NCBI RefSeq assembly: GCF_000685965.1
Contig: NZ_JMLE01000028.1
Coordinates: forward strand, 1-57,708
Origin: Arthrobacter sp. UNC362MFTsu5.1
GTDB taxonomy: Bacteria > Actinomycetota > Actinomycetes > Actinomycetales > Micrococcaceae
Length of the DNA: 57,708 nt
Direction of reading: 5' to 3'
This document shows positions 24,471-33,612 of the stretch, one piece after another. How positions within the stretch are numbered: the first letter of the stretch is position 1; the number at the start of each line of letters is the position of its first letter. The notes beneath the pieces were generated by a model. It saw only the letters and a program-made list of their open reading frames with translations, had not been told where the DNA came from and did no database searches. The position numbers and the translations under genes were made by a program.

Positions 24471-24773
24471 ATGCAGTTCGATCTCAGCGCAGTAGAGACA
24501 GGCACTTTCGTGTTCATCGGAACGCTCGTGTTTGGTCTGCTGATTGTGGCTTTTATGATGACGGCCGGCTTCCTGGCCATGGTGCTCGTGGGGGTGGGCC
24601 GGTTCGCCTGGTTCATCATTGCCGGCACCCTGCTGGGCCTGGTGCACGGCATCAACCACCTCTGGGACCGGCTGGTGCACCACGCCTCCACGGTGGAGCT
24701 CCCCGGCGACTTCCAAGGGCAGCCTGCCCCTAGCACGGGAACCTACCCGCGGGTAGCATTGAGGGACAGCTGA
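24471..24773 (+). CDS. Small membrane protein of unknown function
   Basis: The 100-residue product has two hydrophobic stretches (about residues 12-40 and 45-62), VFIGTLVFGLLIVAFMMTAG and FAWFIIAGTLLGLVHG, and a short polar tail. The ATG at 24471 follows CAGGGGGAAAC. I do not recognise a family. Its first segment resembles that of the protein at 28459-29109 (TFFGTLGVAFVMFIGLFLVF), so the two may be distant relatives. Confidence 0.65.
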   Translation: MQFDLSAVETGTFVFIGTLVFGLLIVAFMMTAGFLAMVLVGVGRFAWFIIAGTLLGLVHGINHLWDRLVHHASTVELPGDFQGQPAPSTGTYPRVALRDS

Positions 24774-24837
24774 AGGGTTCCCCACCCGAGGCGGACCCAG
24801 GGCTCGAGCCGGCCACCCCGGTTAGAGGAGATGCCCC

Positions 24838-26823
24838 GTGAGCTCTGCCACTGACAGTCCAGCCGCCGACGTTCCCGTCGCCCCCGACAAGATCGGGCCC
24901 GAGGCCACCGAAGCCGATGCCCGGGCCATCACCGAGGCCGCCCGGGAAACCACCTGGGACCGGCCCAGCTTCGCCAAAGGCCTGTACCTGGGCAGCTTCG
25001 ATCTCTCGCTGATCCACCCCTGGCCCGAGGCCAGGACCGAGGACGTGGAACGCGGCGAAGAGTTCATGGACCGCCTCACCGCCTACTGCAGGACCATGTC
25101 CGGCCGCCTGATCGAGCGGGACGCCAGGATTCCGGACCACTACCTCGCCGGCCTGGCCGAGCTGGGCGTGTTCGGCATGAAGATCCCGCGCGAGTACGGC
25201 GGCCTGGGCCTGTCGCTCGTGTACTACGGCCGGGCTCTTGCCCTGCTGGGTTCGGTGCACCCCAGCCTCGGGGCGCTGCTCTCCGCGCACCAGTCCATCG
25301 GCGTCCCCGAGCCCGTGAAAGTGTTCGGCACCGCAGAACAGAAACAGGAATACCTTCCCCGCTGCGCCGCTGGCGCCATCACGGCTTTCCTGCTCACCGA
25401 ACCCGACGTCGGGAGCGACCCCGCCCGGATGGGCAGCACCGCCGTTCCCACGGACGACGGCGACGCTTACGTTTTGGACGGCGTCAAACTGTGGACCACC
25501 AATGGCGTGATCGCCGAACTGGTGGTGGTCATGGCGCTGGTGCCGCAACACACGGATTCCGATGGCACCGTCCACAAGGGCGGCATCAGCGCCTTCGTGG
25601 TGGAAATGGACTCCCCCGGCATCACGGTGGAAAACCGCAACGCCTTCATGGGGCTGCGCGGCATCGAGAACGGTGTGACGCGCTTCCACCAGGTGAGGGT
25701 GCCTGCGGCAAACCGGCTTGGCCGCGAAGGCCAGGGCCTGAAGATCGCCCTCACCACCCTCAACACGGGCAGGCTCTCCATCCCGGCCCTTTGTGTGGCC
25801 TCCGGCCGGTGGAGCCTGAAGATCGCCCGCGAATGGTCCAACGCACGCACCCAGTGGGGCCGGCCGGTGGGCAAACACGAAGCTGTGGGCAAGAAAATCG
25901 CCTTCATCGCCGCGAGCGCCTTCGCCCTGGACGCAGTCTTCGAACTGTCCGCCGAAATGGCCGACGCCGGCCAGAAGGACGTCCGGATCGAGGCCGCCCT
26001 CGCCAAGCTCTGGTCCACGGAGATCAGCTGCCGGATAGCCGACGAGCTGGTGCAGATCCGAGGCGGACGCGGCTTCGAGACGGCGGATTCGCTGGAGGCC
26101 CGCGGCGAGCGCGCCGTGCCGGCCGAACAGCAGCTCCGCGACCTCCGGATCAACCGCATCTTCGAGGGCTCCTCGGAAATCATGAAGCTCCTCATTGCCC
26201 GCGAGGCCGTGGATGCGCACCTCGCCGCCGCCGGGGACCTTGCCTCCGCGGATGCCAGCCTGTCCGACAAGGCGAGGGCCGCCGTCGGCGCTTCCGGGTT
26301 CTACGCGAAGTGGCTGCCCAAACTGGTGGCGGGCGCCGGCATGGATCCGCGGTCCTACACCGAGTTCGGCAGGCTCGCCAAGCAGCTGCGGTTTGTGGAG
26401 CGCTCCTCGCGGCGCCTCGCCCGGCAGACCTTCTACGGGATGGGCCGGTGGCAAGCCAAGCTCGAGCACAAACAGGCGTTCCTGGGCCGGATCGTGGACA
26501 TCGGCGCCGAGCTGTTTGCCATGGCGGCGTGCTGCTCACGCGCCGAAGGGATGCTCCATACCAACCCGGAGCGGGCAGCCACCGCCTACGAACTCGCCGA
26601 GGCATACTGCGAGCAGGCGCGGGTCCGCGTGGACGAGTACTTCGACCAGCTGTGGCGGAACACGGACGACGCCGACCGCGACCTGACGGAAAAGGTGCTC
26701 GCCGGTGACTACACCTGGCTGGAGGCCGGGGTCCTGGACCAGTCCGAAGGCACCGGACCGTGGATCGCCGACGCGTCTCCGCGGGCATCGGTGAAGGAGG
26801 ACCTGCACCGAAAGTACCGCTGA
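24838..26823 (+). CDS. Acyl-CoA dehydrogenase family protein, long form
   Basis: The 661-residue flavoprotein has an ACAD core (about 60-480): LGVFGMKIPREYGGLGLS, TAFLLTEPDVGSDPARMGST, RGIENGVTRFHQVRVPAANR and RGGRGFETADSLE, then RINRIFEGSSEIMKLLIARE with the glutamate typical of the catalytic base region. A C-terminal helical extension of about 180 residues makes it longer than standard 380-residue ACADs and resembles the long-chain/VLCAD-type layout. It would oxidise an acyl-CoA thioester, passing electrons to an electron-transfer flavoprotein. GTG start with GAGGAG upstream. No other beta-oxidation gene is adjacent, so chain length is unknown. Confidence 0.88.
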   Translation: MSSATDSPAADVPVAPDKIGPEATEADARAITEAARETTWDRPSFAKGLYLGSFDLSLIHPWPEARTEDVERGEEFMDRLTAYCRTMSGRLIERDARIPDHYLAGLAELGVFGMKIPREYGGLGLSLVYYGRALALLGSVHPSLGALLSAHQSIGVPEPVKVFGTAEQKQEYLPRCAAGAITAFLLTEPDVGSDPARMGSTAVPTDDGDAYVLDGVKLWTTNGVIAELVVVMALVPQHTDSDGTVHKGGISAFVVEMDSPGITVENRNAFMGLRGIENGVTRFHQVRVPAANRLGREGQGLKIALTTLNTGRLSIPALCVASGRWSLKIAREWSNARTQWGRPVGKHEAVGKKIAFIAASAFALDAVFELSAEMADAGQKDVRIEAALAKLWSTEISCRIADELVQIRGGRGFETADSLEARGERAVPAEQQLRDLRINRIFEGSSEIMKLLIAREAVDAHLAAAGDLASADASLSDKARAAVGASGFYAKWLPKLVAGAGMDPRSYTEFGRLAKQLRFVERSSRRLARQTFYGMGRWQAKLEHKQAFLGRIVDIGAELFAMAACCSRAEGMLHTNPERAATAYELAEAYCEQARVRVDEYFDQLWRNTDDADRDLTEKVLAGDYTWLEAGVLDQSEGTGPWIADASPRASVKEDLHRKYR

Positions 26824-26980
26824 TTTTCGCCGATTTTCGACCCGCCGGAGATGCTAAGCACCCTTGCTACCGCCGGCATGCCGTGGTTAGGTGGACATAG
26901 GACCACCATGCACGTCTCCGCATAGCGGTGGCCGGCCCAAACGATGGGTGCGGTCCAATCGATGAAAGCGAGAACGCCTG

Positions 26981-27817
26981 ATGAGCAGCACAGTAGGGCC
27001 CGAAGACAGACAGTCCCGCCGCGCCGCCCGCGGCGAGGGTGCCGACGGCATCGACGCCGGCAACCGTACGGACGGCAGCCGCGTCGAAGACAGGCTGGAG
27101 GGCCGGCGCAGCTACGCTGACGCTCCAGGCGCCAGCCGTAATTTCGACGCCGGGACGGACTACGACGGCGACACCCGGGCCTACGCGGTGCCGCCCACGA
27201 GCGAGCACACTTTCGCTGCCGACCCGAACGCCGCGACCCGCGAGACCGTGATTGCCCGCGAGAAGGAGCAGTTCGGCGGGATCAAGATCGGCTCGGCGTT
27301 CTTTGGCTGGCTGGCCGCGACGGGAACGGCGGTCCTGCTCACCGCCCTGGTGGCTGCGGCAGGAACAGCAGTGGGGCTCGCCACCAGCACGGACGTCAAC
27401 GAGGCCGTGAACCAGGCCGCCGCTGACCAGACTGTGGGACTGGCAGGAATCATCGTGCTGCTGGTGATCCTGTTCGTGGCGTACTACTGCGGCGGTTACG
27501 TGGCCGGCCGGATGGCACGCTTCAACGGGGCCAAGCAGGGATTCATGGTGTGGGTCTGGGCCGTGATCTTCGCGGTGCTGATTGCGTTGCTGGCCATGAT
27601 CGCCGGCGAGCGCTTCAACATCCTGGCCAGCCTGAACAGCTTCCCGCGGATCCCCGTCAACGAAGGCCAACTGACCACCACCGGAATTATTGCCGCCGTC
27701 GTGGTGGCTGTGGTGGCGCTGATTGGCGCCGTAGTAGGCGGCCTGGCAGGCATGCGGTTCCACCGCAAGGTGGACCGGGCCGGGTTCACTCCGGTTGAGG
27801 CTGACGCGGACCGTTAG
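26981..27817 (+). CDS. Four-helix membrane protein of unknown function
   Basis: The 278-residue protein has a hydrophilic, charged N-terminus (about 1-100, likely disordered) and four membrane segments: FFGWLAATGTAVLLTALVAA (about 107), GLAGIIVLLVILFVAYYCGG (about 148), MVWVWAVIFAVLIALLAMIA (about 190) and GIIAAVVVAVVALIGAVVGG (about 232). The glycine-rich YCGGYVAGRMAR loop is typical of a widespread actinobacterial group without assigned function. Its stop overlaps that of the convergent YchJ-like gene. Confidence 0.75.
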   Translation: MSSTVGPEDRQSRRAARGEGADGIDAGNRTDGSRVEDRLEGRRSYADAPGASRNFDAGTDYDGDTRAYAVPPTSEHTFAADPNAATRETVIAREKEQFGGIKIGSAFFGWLAATGTAVLLTALVAAAGTAVGLATSTDVNEAVNQAAADQTVGLAGIIVLLVILFVAYYCGGYVAGRMARFNGAKQGFMVWVWAVIFAVLIALLAMIAGERFNILASLNSFPRIPVNEGQLTTTGIIAAVVVAVVALIGAVVGGLAGMRFHRKVDRAGFTPVEADADR

Positions 27818-28230
27818 GGCCTGGCCTCGTCAAGCCCAACATCGTCAAGCCCCACCTCGTTGAGGTAGTACCAGCGCCGGTCAACGCGCAGGAACCGGCT
27901 GGTTTCGTGGTGGACCCCCCGCTCGCCGTCGTGCCTGAAATAGGCCTTGAACTCGACGATCCCTTCCGAATCCAGGGGTCCGCCCCGGCGGGTGGAGACA
28001 ATGTCCAGCCGGCGCCACTGCATGTCCGGATCCAGGTCGAGTTCCGCCGGCCTGGTATCCGGGTGCCAGGTGCGGAGCAAGTAGGCAGCATCCTGCACTA
28101 CAAAGGCGCTGTACCGGGAGCGCATCAATTGTTCCGCCGTCGGGGCCTCGGAGTCGCCGCGGTGGTAGCGGCCGCAGCAGTCCGCGTACTGCTCACCGGA
28201 CAGGCACGGGCAGTTTCCTGAGGGGGTCAC
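27814..28230 (-). CDS. YchJ-family SEC-C metal-binding protein
   Basis: The 138-residue protein starts with a cysteine-rich CPCLSGEQYADCCGRYH segment, an SEC-C-like zinc site, followed by the conserved AEQLMRSRYSAFVVQDAAYLL and TWHPDTRP of the YchJ/UPF0225 family. The C-terminal part folds like NTF2 proteins (FKAYFRHDGERGVHHETSRF, WYYLNEV). Biochemical role is unknown. GTG start with AAAAGGA upstream. Confidence 0.88.
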   Translation of the reverse strand: MTPSGNCPCLSGEQYADCCGRYHRGDSEAPTAEQLMRSRYSAFVVQDAAYLLRTWHPDTRPAELDLDPDMQWRRLDIVSTRRGGPLDSEGIVEFKAYFRHDGERGVHHETSRFLRVDRRWYYLNEVGLDDVGLDEARP

Positions 28231-28458
28231 AGGGGGTCCTTTTCGGGGGTGGCTGGAGGTCGCCAGGTGGCTGCCTCCGACTATATGCCGGGACCGGCCG
28301 GAAACTGCTTTGTCATATCCGATAACAGCTTCGACACAACCCCCGGGCGGACCTCACTGCGGGCGTGTTGCCCCGCAAAAGTCCGTATTGTTAAGGGGTG
28401 CTTATCGCCGGGTGGTTACAGCCGGCACACAGGCGCTGCAGGCCGTAAGGAGAGGTAA

Positions 28459-29109
28459 ATGGAAGATCCCACCACCATTGCCCTGAACCTGACCTTTTTT
28501 GGCACGCTCGGTGTGGCGTTCGTCATGTTCATCGGCCTCTTCCTGGTTTTTGTTGCCACGCTGCTGCTGGCAGGGCTGGGCCGGCTGGTGGCCGTCACCG
28601 CTATGGCCCTGTTCGGCCGCCGTCCCGCTGCGTCGTCCGGTCCGGCTAAGTCAGCCCGTCCCGCCGGCTCATCTCGTCCTGTCAGGGCGCCTGCGAAAAC
28701 CGCGGTCCCGCAGCCGAAGCTGCGCAGCTCATCCGAAAAGCACCCGCGCACAGGCAGCACCGCCCGCCGCGAGACTCCGGCCCTGGCCGAAGACTGGGCG
28801 GCCGCAGTGGCCCGCGCAGACGCCCGCGCGGCAGCCCGGGCCAAGGCCGCAGCGGCGCCCGAGGTGAAGGTGACCGTGCGCGACCTCCCCAGCCCGGACG
28901 CCCCGGTGGAAGAGGTCAGTGCGGTAGCGCCCCTGGTGGAGTCCGCCACGGACCAGCACGCCACCGTCCGGCCCATACCCCGCTCCTTCGAGAAACCCCC
29001 GGGACCGGGACCGATGGCCATGCTGGACACCGGTTCCCTGGTTTCCCTGGCCGGCCATCCTGGCGCCTTGAAGGGCACCCTGCCGGCTGAGCACCGCCGC
29101 GCCGGCTGA
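28459..29109 (+). CDS. Membrane-anchored, mostly disordered protein
   Basis: The 216-residue product has one long hydrophobic N-terminal region (about residues 8-52, one or two helices), then a Pro/Ala/Arg-rich tail with no recognisable domain (SGPAKSARPAGSSRPVRAP, then a helical EDWAAAVARADARAAARAKA). TAAGGAGAGGTAA lies just before the ATG. The function is unknown; the layout suits an envelope scaffold or regulator. Possibly related to the 100-residue protein at 24471. Confidence 0.65.
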   Translation: MEDPTTIALNLTFFGTLGVAFVMFIGLFLVFVATLLLAGLGRLVAVTAMALFGRRPAASSGPAKSARPAGSSRPVRAPAKTAVPQPKLRSSSEKHPRTGSTARRETPALAEDWAAAVARADARAAARAKAAAAPEVKVTVRDLPSPDAPVEEVSAVAPLVESATDQHATVRPIPRSFEKPPGPGPMAMLDTGSLVSLAGHPGALKGTLPAEHRRAG

Positions 29110-29260
29110 TTCACAATTCGTCATTGACGCCCGCTGCGTTACTCCGGACTACGCAACACTAAGAAGTGCTTCGCCGGAGGCCTCCGCCGGGCCGATTTTG
29201 TGTAGCCTCGTGACGATCCACAGCAATCAGCCGTGGGAGTCAGACGTGAGGAAACCGGGA

Positions 29261-30334
29261 ATGAGCCTCAACCAGTTAAGGGTGTTCGGGCGCAGCGGGA
29301 CCCTGATCAGCCCGCTCACCTTGGGCACCATGAACTTCGGCGAGGGCGCACCGGCGGCCCCTGTTGGCGCCGGCGGCACCGGCCAGGGCTATGCGCCCAC
29401 CGGCGCCGAGGAAAGCATCCGCATCATTAACGCCGCGCTGGATGCCGGCATCACCGCGGTGGACACAGCGGACGTGTATTCGCAGGGCCAGAGCGAACAA
29501 GTCGTGGGCCGCGCCCTCAAGGGCCGCCGGGACGACGTCTTCATCGCCACCAAATTCCACGGCCAGATGAGCGCCAACCCCGCCCACTCGGGCAACTCGA
29601 GGCGCTGGATCATGCAGGCCGTGGAGGGCAGCCTCCGCCGCCTCCAGACGGACCGGATCGACCTTTACCAGGCGCACCGTCCGGACTACAACACGGATGT
29701 CCTGGAAACCATCACGGCGCTGAACGACCTCATCCGGCAGGGCAAGATCCTCTACTACGGGACGTCCGTGTTCACCCCTGCGCAGCTCGTGGAGGCCCAG
29801 TGGCTGGCAACCACCAACCACCTCATCCCGCCGGTGGCCAACCAGGTGCCCTATTCGATGCTGGTCCGCGGCACCGAACGCGATGTCCTTCCGATCGCCC
29901 AGCAGTACGGCCTGGGTGTGCTGGCCTATGGTCCGCTGGCCGGCGGCTGGCTGTCCGGCAGTTTTGTCCTGGACGCCGGGAAACCGCCCACACGGGTCCA
30001 CTCCCTTCCCGGCCGGTACGACATCTCCGGCCCGGCGAGCGAGCGCAAGCTGCTCGCCGCAGATTCCCTGGCGCGGCTGGCGGACAAGCTGGAACTGCCG
30101 CTGGTGGACCTCGCGGTCGGTTTCGCGCTGAACCATCCTGCCGTCAGCAGCGTGATCGTTGGCCCGCGGAGCGAGGAACACCTGCGCGCGTACCTGAAAG
30201 CCGCCGACACCGTACTCGACGAAGCCGTGCTGGATGCGATTGACGATCTGGTGCCGCCCGGCACAAACTTCGTGGAGCGCGACGCAGGCGCCGTGGTCCC
30301 CTCATTGGAGTACGCGGAACTGCGCCGGCGGTAA
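29261..30334 (+). CDS. Aldo/keto reductase
   Basis: The 357-residue protein shows the AKR barrel motifs: AGITAVDTADVYSQGQSEQ (catalytic Asp and Tyr), VFIATKFHG (catalytic Lys), DRIDLYQAHRPD and the cofactor region VIVGPRSEEHLRAY. It is likely an NADPH-dependent oxidoreductase of the AKR11/12-like group with a Gly/Ala-rich insert near residue 30. ATG at 29261 is taken as the start; a GTG at 29246 with GGGAG upstream is an alternative. TAGCCT at 29202-29207 is a possible -10. It is followed by a second, different AKR. Confidence 0.87.
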   Translation: MSLNQLRVFGRSGTLISPLTLGTMNFGEGAPAAPVGAGGTGQGYAPTGAEESIRIINAALDAGITAVDTADVYSQGQSEQVVGRALKGRRDDVFIATKFHGQMSANPAHSGNSRRWIMQAVEGSLRRLQTDRIDLYQAHRPDYNTDVLETITALNDLIRQGKILYYGTSVFTPAQLVEAQWLATTNHLIPPVANQVPYSMLVRGTERDVLPIAQQYGLGVLAYGPLAGGWLSGSFVLDAGKPPTRVHSLPGRYDISGPASERKLLAADSLARLADKLELPLVDLAVGFALNHPAVSSVIVGPRSEEHLRAYLKAADTVLDEAVLDAIDDLVPPGTNFVERDAGAVVPSLEYAELRRR

Positions 30335-30382
30335 TCCGCAGGTCGGTGGCGGAAAGCCCTTACCCTGAGCAACCAAGTGGAC

Positions 30383-30388
30383 TACGGT
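30383..30388 (+). promoter_or_regulatory. -10-like hexamer suggesting a leaderless start for the second AKR gene
   Basis: TACGGT is seven bases before the ATG at 30396, and no Shine-Dalgarno sequence lies between. A transcript starting at the ATG would be leaderless. The -35 region (TTACCC-like) is weak. Confidence 0.35.
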
Positions 30389-30395
30389 AAAAACC

Positions 30396-31400
30396 ATGGA
30401 ATTCAGATACCTCGGTAACAGCGGCTTCAAGATCTCCGAAATCACCTTCGGCAACTGGCTCACGCACGGCTCCCAGGTGGAGAACGAAGTGGCCACCCAG
30501 TGCGTGCGGGCGGCGCTGGACGCAGGAATCAGCAGCTTCGACACCGCCGACGTCTACGCCAACACGGCGGCGGAAAAAGTGCTGGGCGAGGCGTTGAAGG
30601 ACGAGCGCCGCGAGTCCCTGGAGATTTTCACCAAGGTGTTCGGACCCACGGGGCCCAAGGGCCACAATGATGTGGGGCTGTCCCGCAAGCACATCATGGA
30701 ATCCATCAACGGTTCCCTGACGCGCCTCCAGACCGATTACGTGGACCTGTACCAGGCGCACCGCTACGACTATGAGACGCCGCTGGAAGAGACCATGCAG
30801 GCGTTCGCGGACATTGTCCGGCAGGGCAAGGCACTGTACATCGGCGTCAGTGAGTGGACGGCGGACCAGATCCGGGACGCGCACGCGCTGTCCAAGGACC
30901 TGGGATTCCAGCTGATCTCCAACCAGCCGCAGTACTCCATGCTGTGGCGGGTCATCGAAGCGGAGGTGGTCCCGGCGTCCGAAGAGCTTGGCCTGTCCCA
31001 GATTGTCTGGTCCCCCATCGCCCAGGGTGTGCTCAGCGGCAAGTACCGGCCCGGGAAGCCCGCCCCGGAGGGAAGCCGCGCCACGGATACCAAGGGCGGC
31101 GCCAGGATGATCGAACGCTGGATGTCCGACGAAGTCCTCACCGGCGTCCAGCACCTCAAGCCGATCGCTGCAGAAGCCGGGCTGACCATGGCCCAGCTGA
31201 GCATCGCGTGGGTGCTGCAGAACAAGAACGTTGCTTCCGCCATCATGGGCGCGTCCCGTCCGGAGCAGATTGCCGGCAACGTGGCGGCCGCCGGCGTGAA
31301 GCTGGATCAGGCCATCATGGACAAGATCGATGACGCCATCGGATCCCTGGCCGAACGCGACCCGGCCCAGACCAAGTCGCCTGCATCCCGGGAGGCCTAG
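30396..31400 (+). CDS. Aldo/keto reductase (potassium-channel beta-subunit-like)
   Basis: The 334-residue protein has MEFRYLGNSGFKISEITFGNWLTHG at its N-terminus (AKR6-like), AGISSFDTADVYANTAAEKVLG with catalytic Asp and Tyr, EIFTKVFGP with catalytic Lys, and DLYQAHRYDYETPLEE. Late motifs GASRPEQIAGNV bind the NADP phosphate. It probably reduces aldehydes. It starts an apparent operon with the NmrA-type gene two bases downstream and the molybdoenzyme gene after that. Confidence 0.9.
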   Translation: MEFRYLGNSGFKISEITFGNWLTHGSQVENEVATQCVRAALDAGISSFDTADVYANTAAEKVLGEALKDERRESLEIFTKVFGPTGPKGHNDVGLSRKHIMESINGSLTRLQTDYVDLYQAHRYDYETPLEETMQAFADIVRQGKALYIGVSEWTADQIRDAHALSKDLGFQLISNQPQYSMLWRVIEAEVVPASEELGLSQIVWSPIAQGVLSGKYRPGKPAPEGSRATDTKGGARMIERWMSDEVLTGVQHLKPIAAEAGLTMAQLSIAWVLQNKNVASAIMGASRPEQIAGNVAAAGVKLDQAIMDKIDDAIGSLAERDPAQTKSPASREA

Positions 31401-31402
31401 CC

Positions 31403-32305
31403 ATGGCTGACGGGGAACGCACCGCGGACCCGGGGACTGCCCGGCAGACGACCGACGCCCTGCCTGCCCTGGCCGTCACCGGTTCCACCGGCCAGCTCGG
31501 CGGACTCGTCGCCAGGATCCTCGCCGACGCCGGGCGGCCGCAGCGGCTGCTGGTGCGCGACGCCGCCCGGGCGCCTGACCTTCCGGGCGCAGTACCCGTG
31601 GTGTCCACGTATGCCGACCCCGTACTGGCGTCGTCCTCGCTGGCGGGGGTGAAGACCCTCTTTATGGTTTCCGCGTCCGAGGCCGAGGACAGGCTCCAGA
31701 CGCATTTCGCGTTCGTGGACGCTGCCGCCGCGGCAGGCGTGGAGCACATCGTCTACACGTCCTTTTTCGGGGCCTCTGCCGACTGCACGTTCACACTGGG
31801 CAGGGACCACTACGCCACTGAAGAGCGGATCAAGGCGTCGGGGATGAACTACACGTTCCTGCGGGACAACTTCTACCTGGATTTCCTGCCCCTTCTCGCC
31901 GGCGAAGACGGCGTCATCCGCGGCCCGGCGAACGGCGGCGTGATGGCGGCCGTCACGCGCGGGGACGTCGCCCGGTGCGCCGCGGCCGTGCTGGCTGATC
32001 CGGCGGTCCACGCGGGCCGGACCTACCACCTGACCGGCCCCGAGGACATTTCCCTGGAGCGGGCCGCGGAACTCCTCACTGCAGGCACCGGACGGACCAT
32101 CACTTTCCACCATGAAACCGTGGAGGAGGCCTACGCCTCCCGCGCGTCCTACGGCGCTCCCGCCTGGCAGCTCGATGCCTGGGTGAGCACCTACACGGCC
32201 ATCGCCAACGGCGAACTGGCCGGCCCGACGTCGGACGTTCATGGCCTCACGGGCCGGGAACCCCAGGGGCTCGCGGACTTCCTCAAAGAGGCGCATCACC
32301 TGTAG
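31403..32305 (+). CDS. NmrA-like NAD(P)-binding (atypical SDR) protein
   Basis: The 300-residue protein has a Rossmann motif VTGSTGQLGGLVARILADAG and the NmrA-type wording RLLVRDAARAPDLPG, VKTLFMVSASEAEDRLQTH, GVEHIVYTSFFGAS and GMNYTFLRDNFYLDFLP. It resembles QorB/azoreductase-like quinone or redox-sensing proteins. ATG lies two bases after the AKR stop, with GGGAGG overlapping that gene's end. The role is inferred only at family level. Confidence 0.87.
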   Translation: MADGERTADPGTARQTTDALPALAVTGSTGQLGGLVARILADAGRPQRLLVRDAARAPDLPGAVPVVSTYADPVLASSSLAGVKTLFMVSASEAEDRLQTHFAFVDAAAAAGVEHIVYTSFFGASADCTFTLGRDHYATEERIKASGMNYTFLRDNFYLDFLPLLAGEDGVIRGPANGGVMAAVTRGDVARCAAAVLADPAVHAGRTYHLTGPEDISLERAAELLTAGTGRTITFHHETVEEAYASRASYGAPAWQLDAWVSTYTAIANGELAGPTSDVHGLTGREPQGLADFLKEAHHL

Positions 32306-32314
32306 GAGTCCTGC

Positions 32315-33529
32315 TTGACGGACCGGCGGCGGCGGCGTAGACCTGTGAACACGGGCACCGCCAGCCACGCGGAATCCGCCCGCCCCGAAGAAGCGGCCCA
32401 CCCGAAGAAGAACAGTGCCATGACGAAGCAGATTTCCCGGCGCCGTCAGTCCGTGAAGCCCACGGCGCATGCAGGAGAACCTACGCACGGCCCGCTCACC
32501 GCAGAGGAACTGCAGCTGGCGGTCCGGAACCATTCGATGCCGCTGGAGGCCTTGCGGGAGGACACCACCCCGCCGGGCCTGCACTACGTGCTGACCCATT
32601 TCGACATCCCGTTCATCGACGCGGACTCCTGGCACCTGCGGATCGGCGGTGCCGTGCAGCGTGCCGTCGAGATCAGCCTGCGGGCGCTCCGCCGTGACCC
32701 GACCATCAGCATCCCGGTCACGCTGGAGTGCGCCGGCAACGGCCGTTCGCTCCTGCATCCGCGGCCGATGAGCCAGCCGTGGCGGCTCGAGGGCGTGGGC
32801 ACCGCCGAGTGGACAGGGGTTCCGCTCGCGTACCTGCTGGCCCAGGCCGGAGTTGACGACGACGCCGTCGAAGTGGTGTTCACCGGCGCCGACACCGGAA
32901 TCCAGGGCGGAGTCCGGCAGCAGTATGCACGGAGCCTGCCGATCAAGGAAGCGATGCGACCCGACGTCGTCCTGGCCTACGAGATGAACGGCCGGGAGCT
33001 GCCGCCACAGCACGGCTACCCGCTGCGTCTTGTGGTGCCGGGCTGGTACGGCATGGCCAGCGTGAAGTGGCTGCAGTCCATCCAGGTGGTGACCCACCCC
33101 TTCGAGGGATTCCAGCAGGCGGTGTCCTACCGCTACCAACAGGACGCGGACGACGCCGGCACTCCGGTTTCGCGGATCAGGGTCCGTTCGCTGATGATCC
33201 CGCCGGGGATCCCGGACTTCTACACCCGCAGCAGGGTCCTGTCCCCGGGACCGGTGATGCTCCAGGGCAGGGCATGGTCCGGCGAAGGGTCCGTGGTCCG
33301 CGTGGAGGTAGGGATCGACGGGAAGTGGGTGCCTGCGCATCTCGGGCATCCGGCCGGCCCGTTTGCGTGGTGCGAATGGACGCTTCCGTGGGTGGCGGAC
33401 CGGGGCGAGCATGAGCTCGCCTGCCGGGCCACCGACGCCACCGGGTCCATGCAGCCGCTGGAACAGGCCTGGAACTACCAGGGCATGGGGAACAACGTGG
33501 TGCAGCGCGTCAAGGTCAGCGTCGAATAG
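32315..33529 (+). CDS. Sulfite-oxidase-like molybdopterin-dependent oxidoreductase
   Basis: The 404-residue protein has the sulfite oxidase molybdenum domain (about 60-270) with the molybdenum-ligand cysteine in VTLECAGNGR, GVGTAEWTGVPLAYLLAQAG and VVPGWYGMASVKWL. A dimerisation domain follows (about 280-404, RVLSPGPVMLQGRAWSGEGS). No haem domain is fused and no signal peptide is visible, so it is probably cytoplasmic with another electron acceptor. The TTG at 32315 has AGGAG six bases upstream; GTG at 32345 or ATG at 32420 are alternatives that would remove an Arg-rich leader. Substrate is likely an oxyanion or S/N-oxide. Confidence 0.87.
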   Translation: MTDRRRRRRPVNTGTASHAESARPEEAAHPKKNSAMTKQISRRRQSVKPTAHAGEPTHGPLTAEELQLAVRNHSMPLEALREDTTPPGLHYVLTHFDIPFIDADSWHLRIGGAVQRAVEISLRALRRDPTISIPVTLECAGNGRSLLHPRPMSQPWRLEGVGTAEWTGVPLAYLLAQAGVDDDAVEVVFTGADTGIQGGVRQQYARSLPIKEAMRPDVVLAYEMNGRELPPQHGYPLRLVVPGWYGMASVKWLQSIQVVTHPFEGFQQAVSYRYQQDADDAGTPVSRIRVRSLMIPPGIPDFYTRSRVLSPGPVMLQGRAWSGEGSVVRVEVGIDGKWVPAHLGHPAGPFAWCEWTLPWVADRGEHELACRATDATGSMQPLEQAWNYQGMGNNVVQRVKVSVE

Positions 33530-33549
33530 CTGCTGACCTTGACGTTCCC

Positions 33550-33612
33550 GGACTGCCGGGTCAGGCGGGCAGCCGGGTCAAGCGGACAGCCGGGTAGCGG
33601 ACTGCCGAGTCA
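33550..33612. repeat. Degenerate tandem repeat in a convergent gap
   Basis: Four units of about 15-17 bases with core variants GGACTGCCGGGTCA, GGGCAGCCGGGTCA, GGACAGCCGGGTA and GGACTGCCGAGTCA follow one another between the molybdoenzyme gene and the isomerase gene. The last unit runs into the isomerase stop codon. It is probably replication slippage of a short GC-rich word; no regulatory role is evident. Confidence 0.65.

Noticed and set aside
24730..26469. 579-codon minus-strand frame opposite the acyl-CoA dehydrogenase
   Set aside because: Low-complexity His/Gly/Arg-rich composition with no family pattern; antisense shadow.
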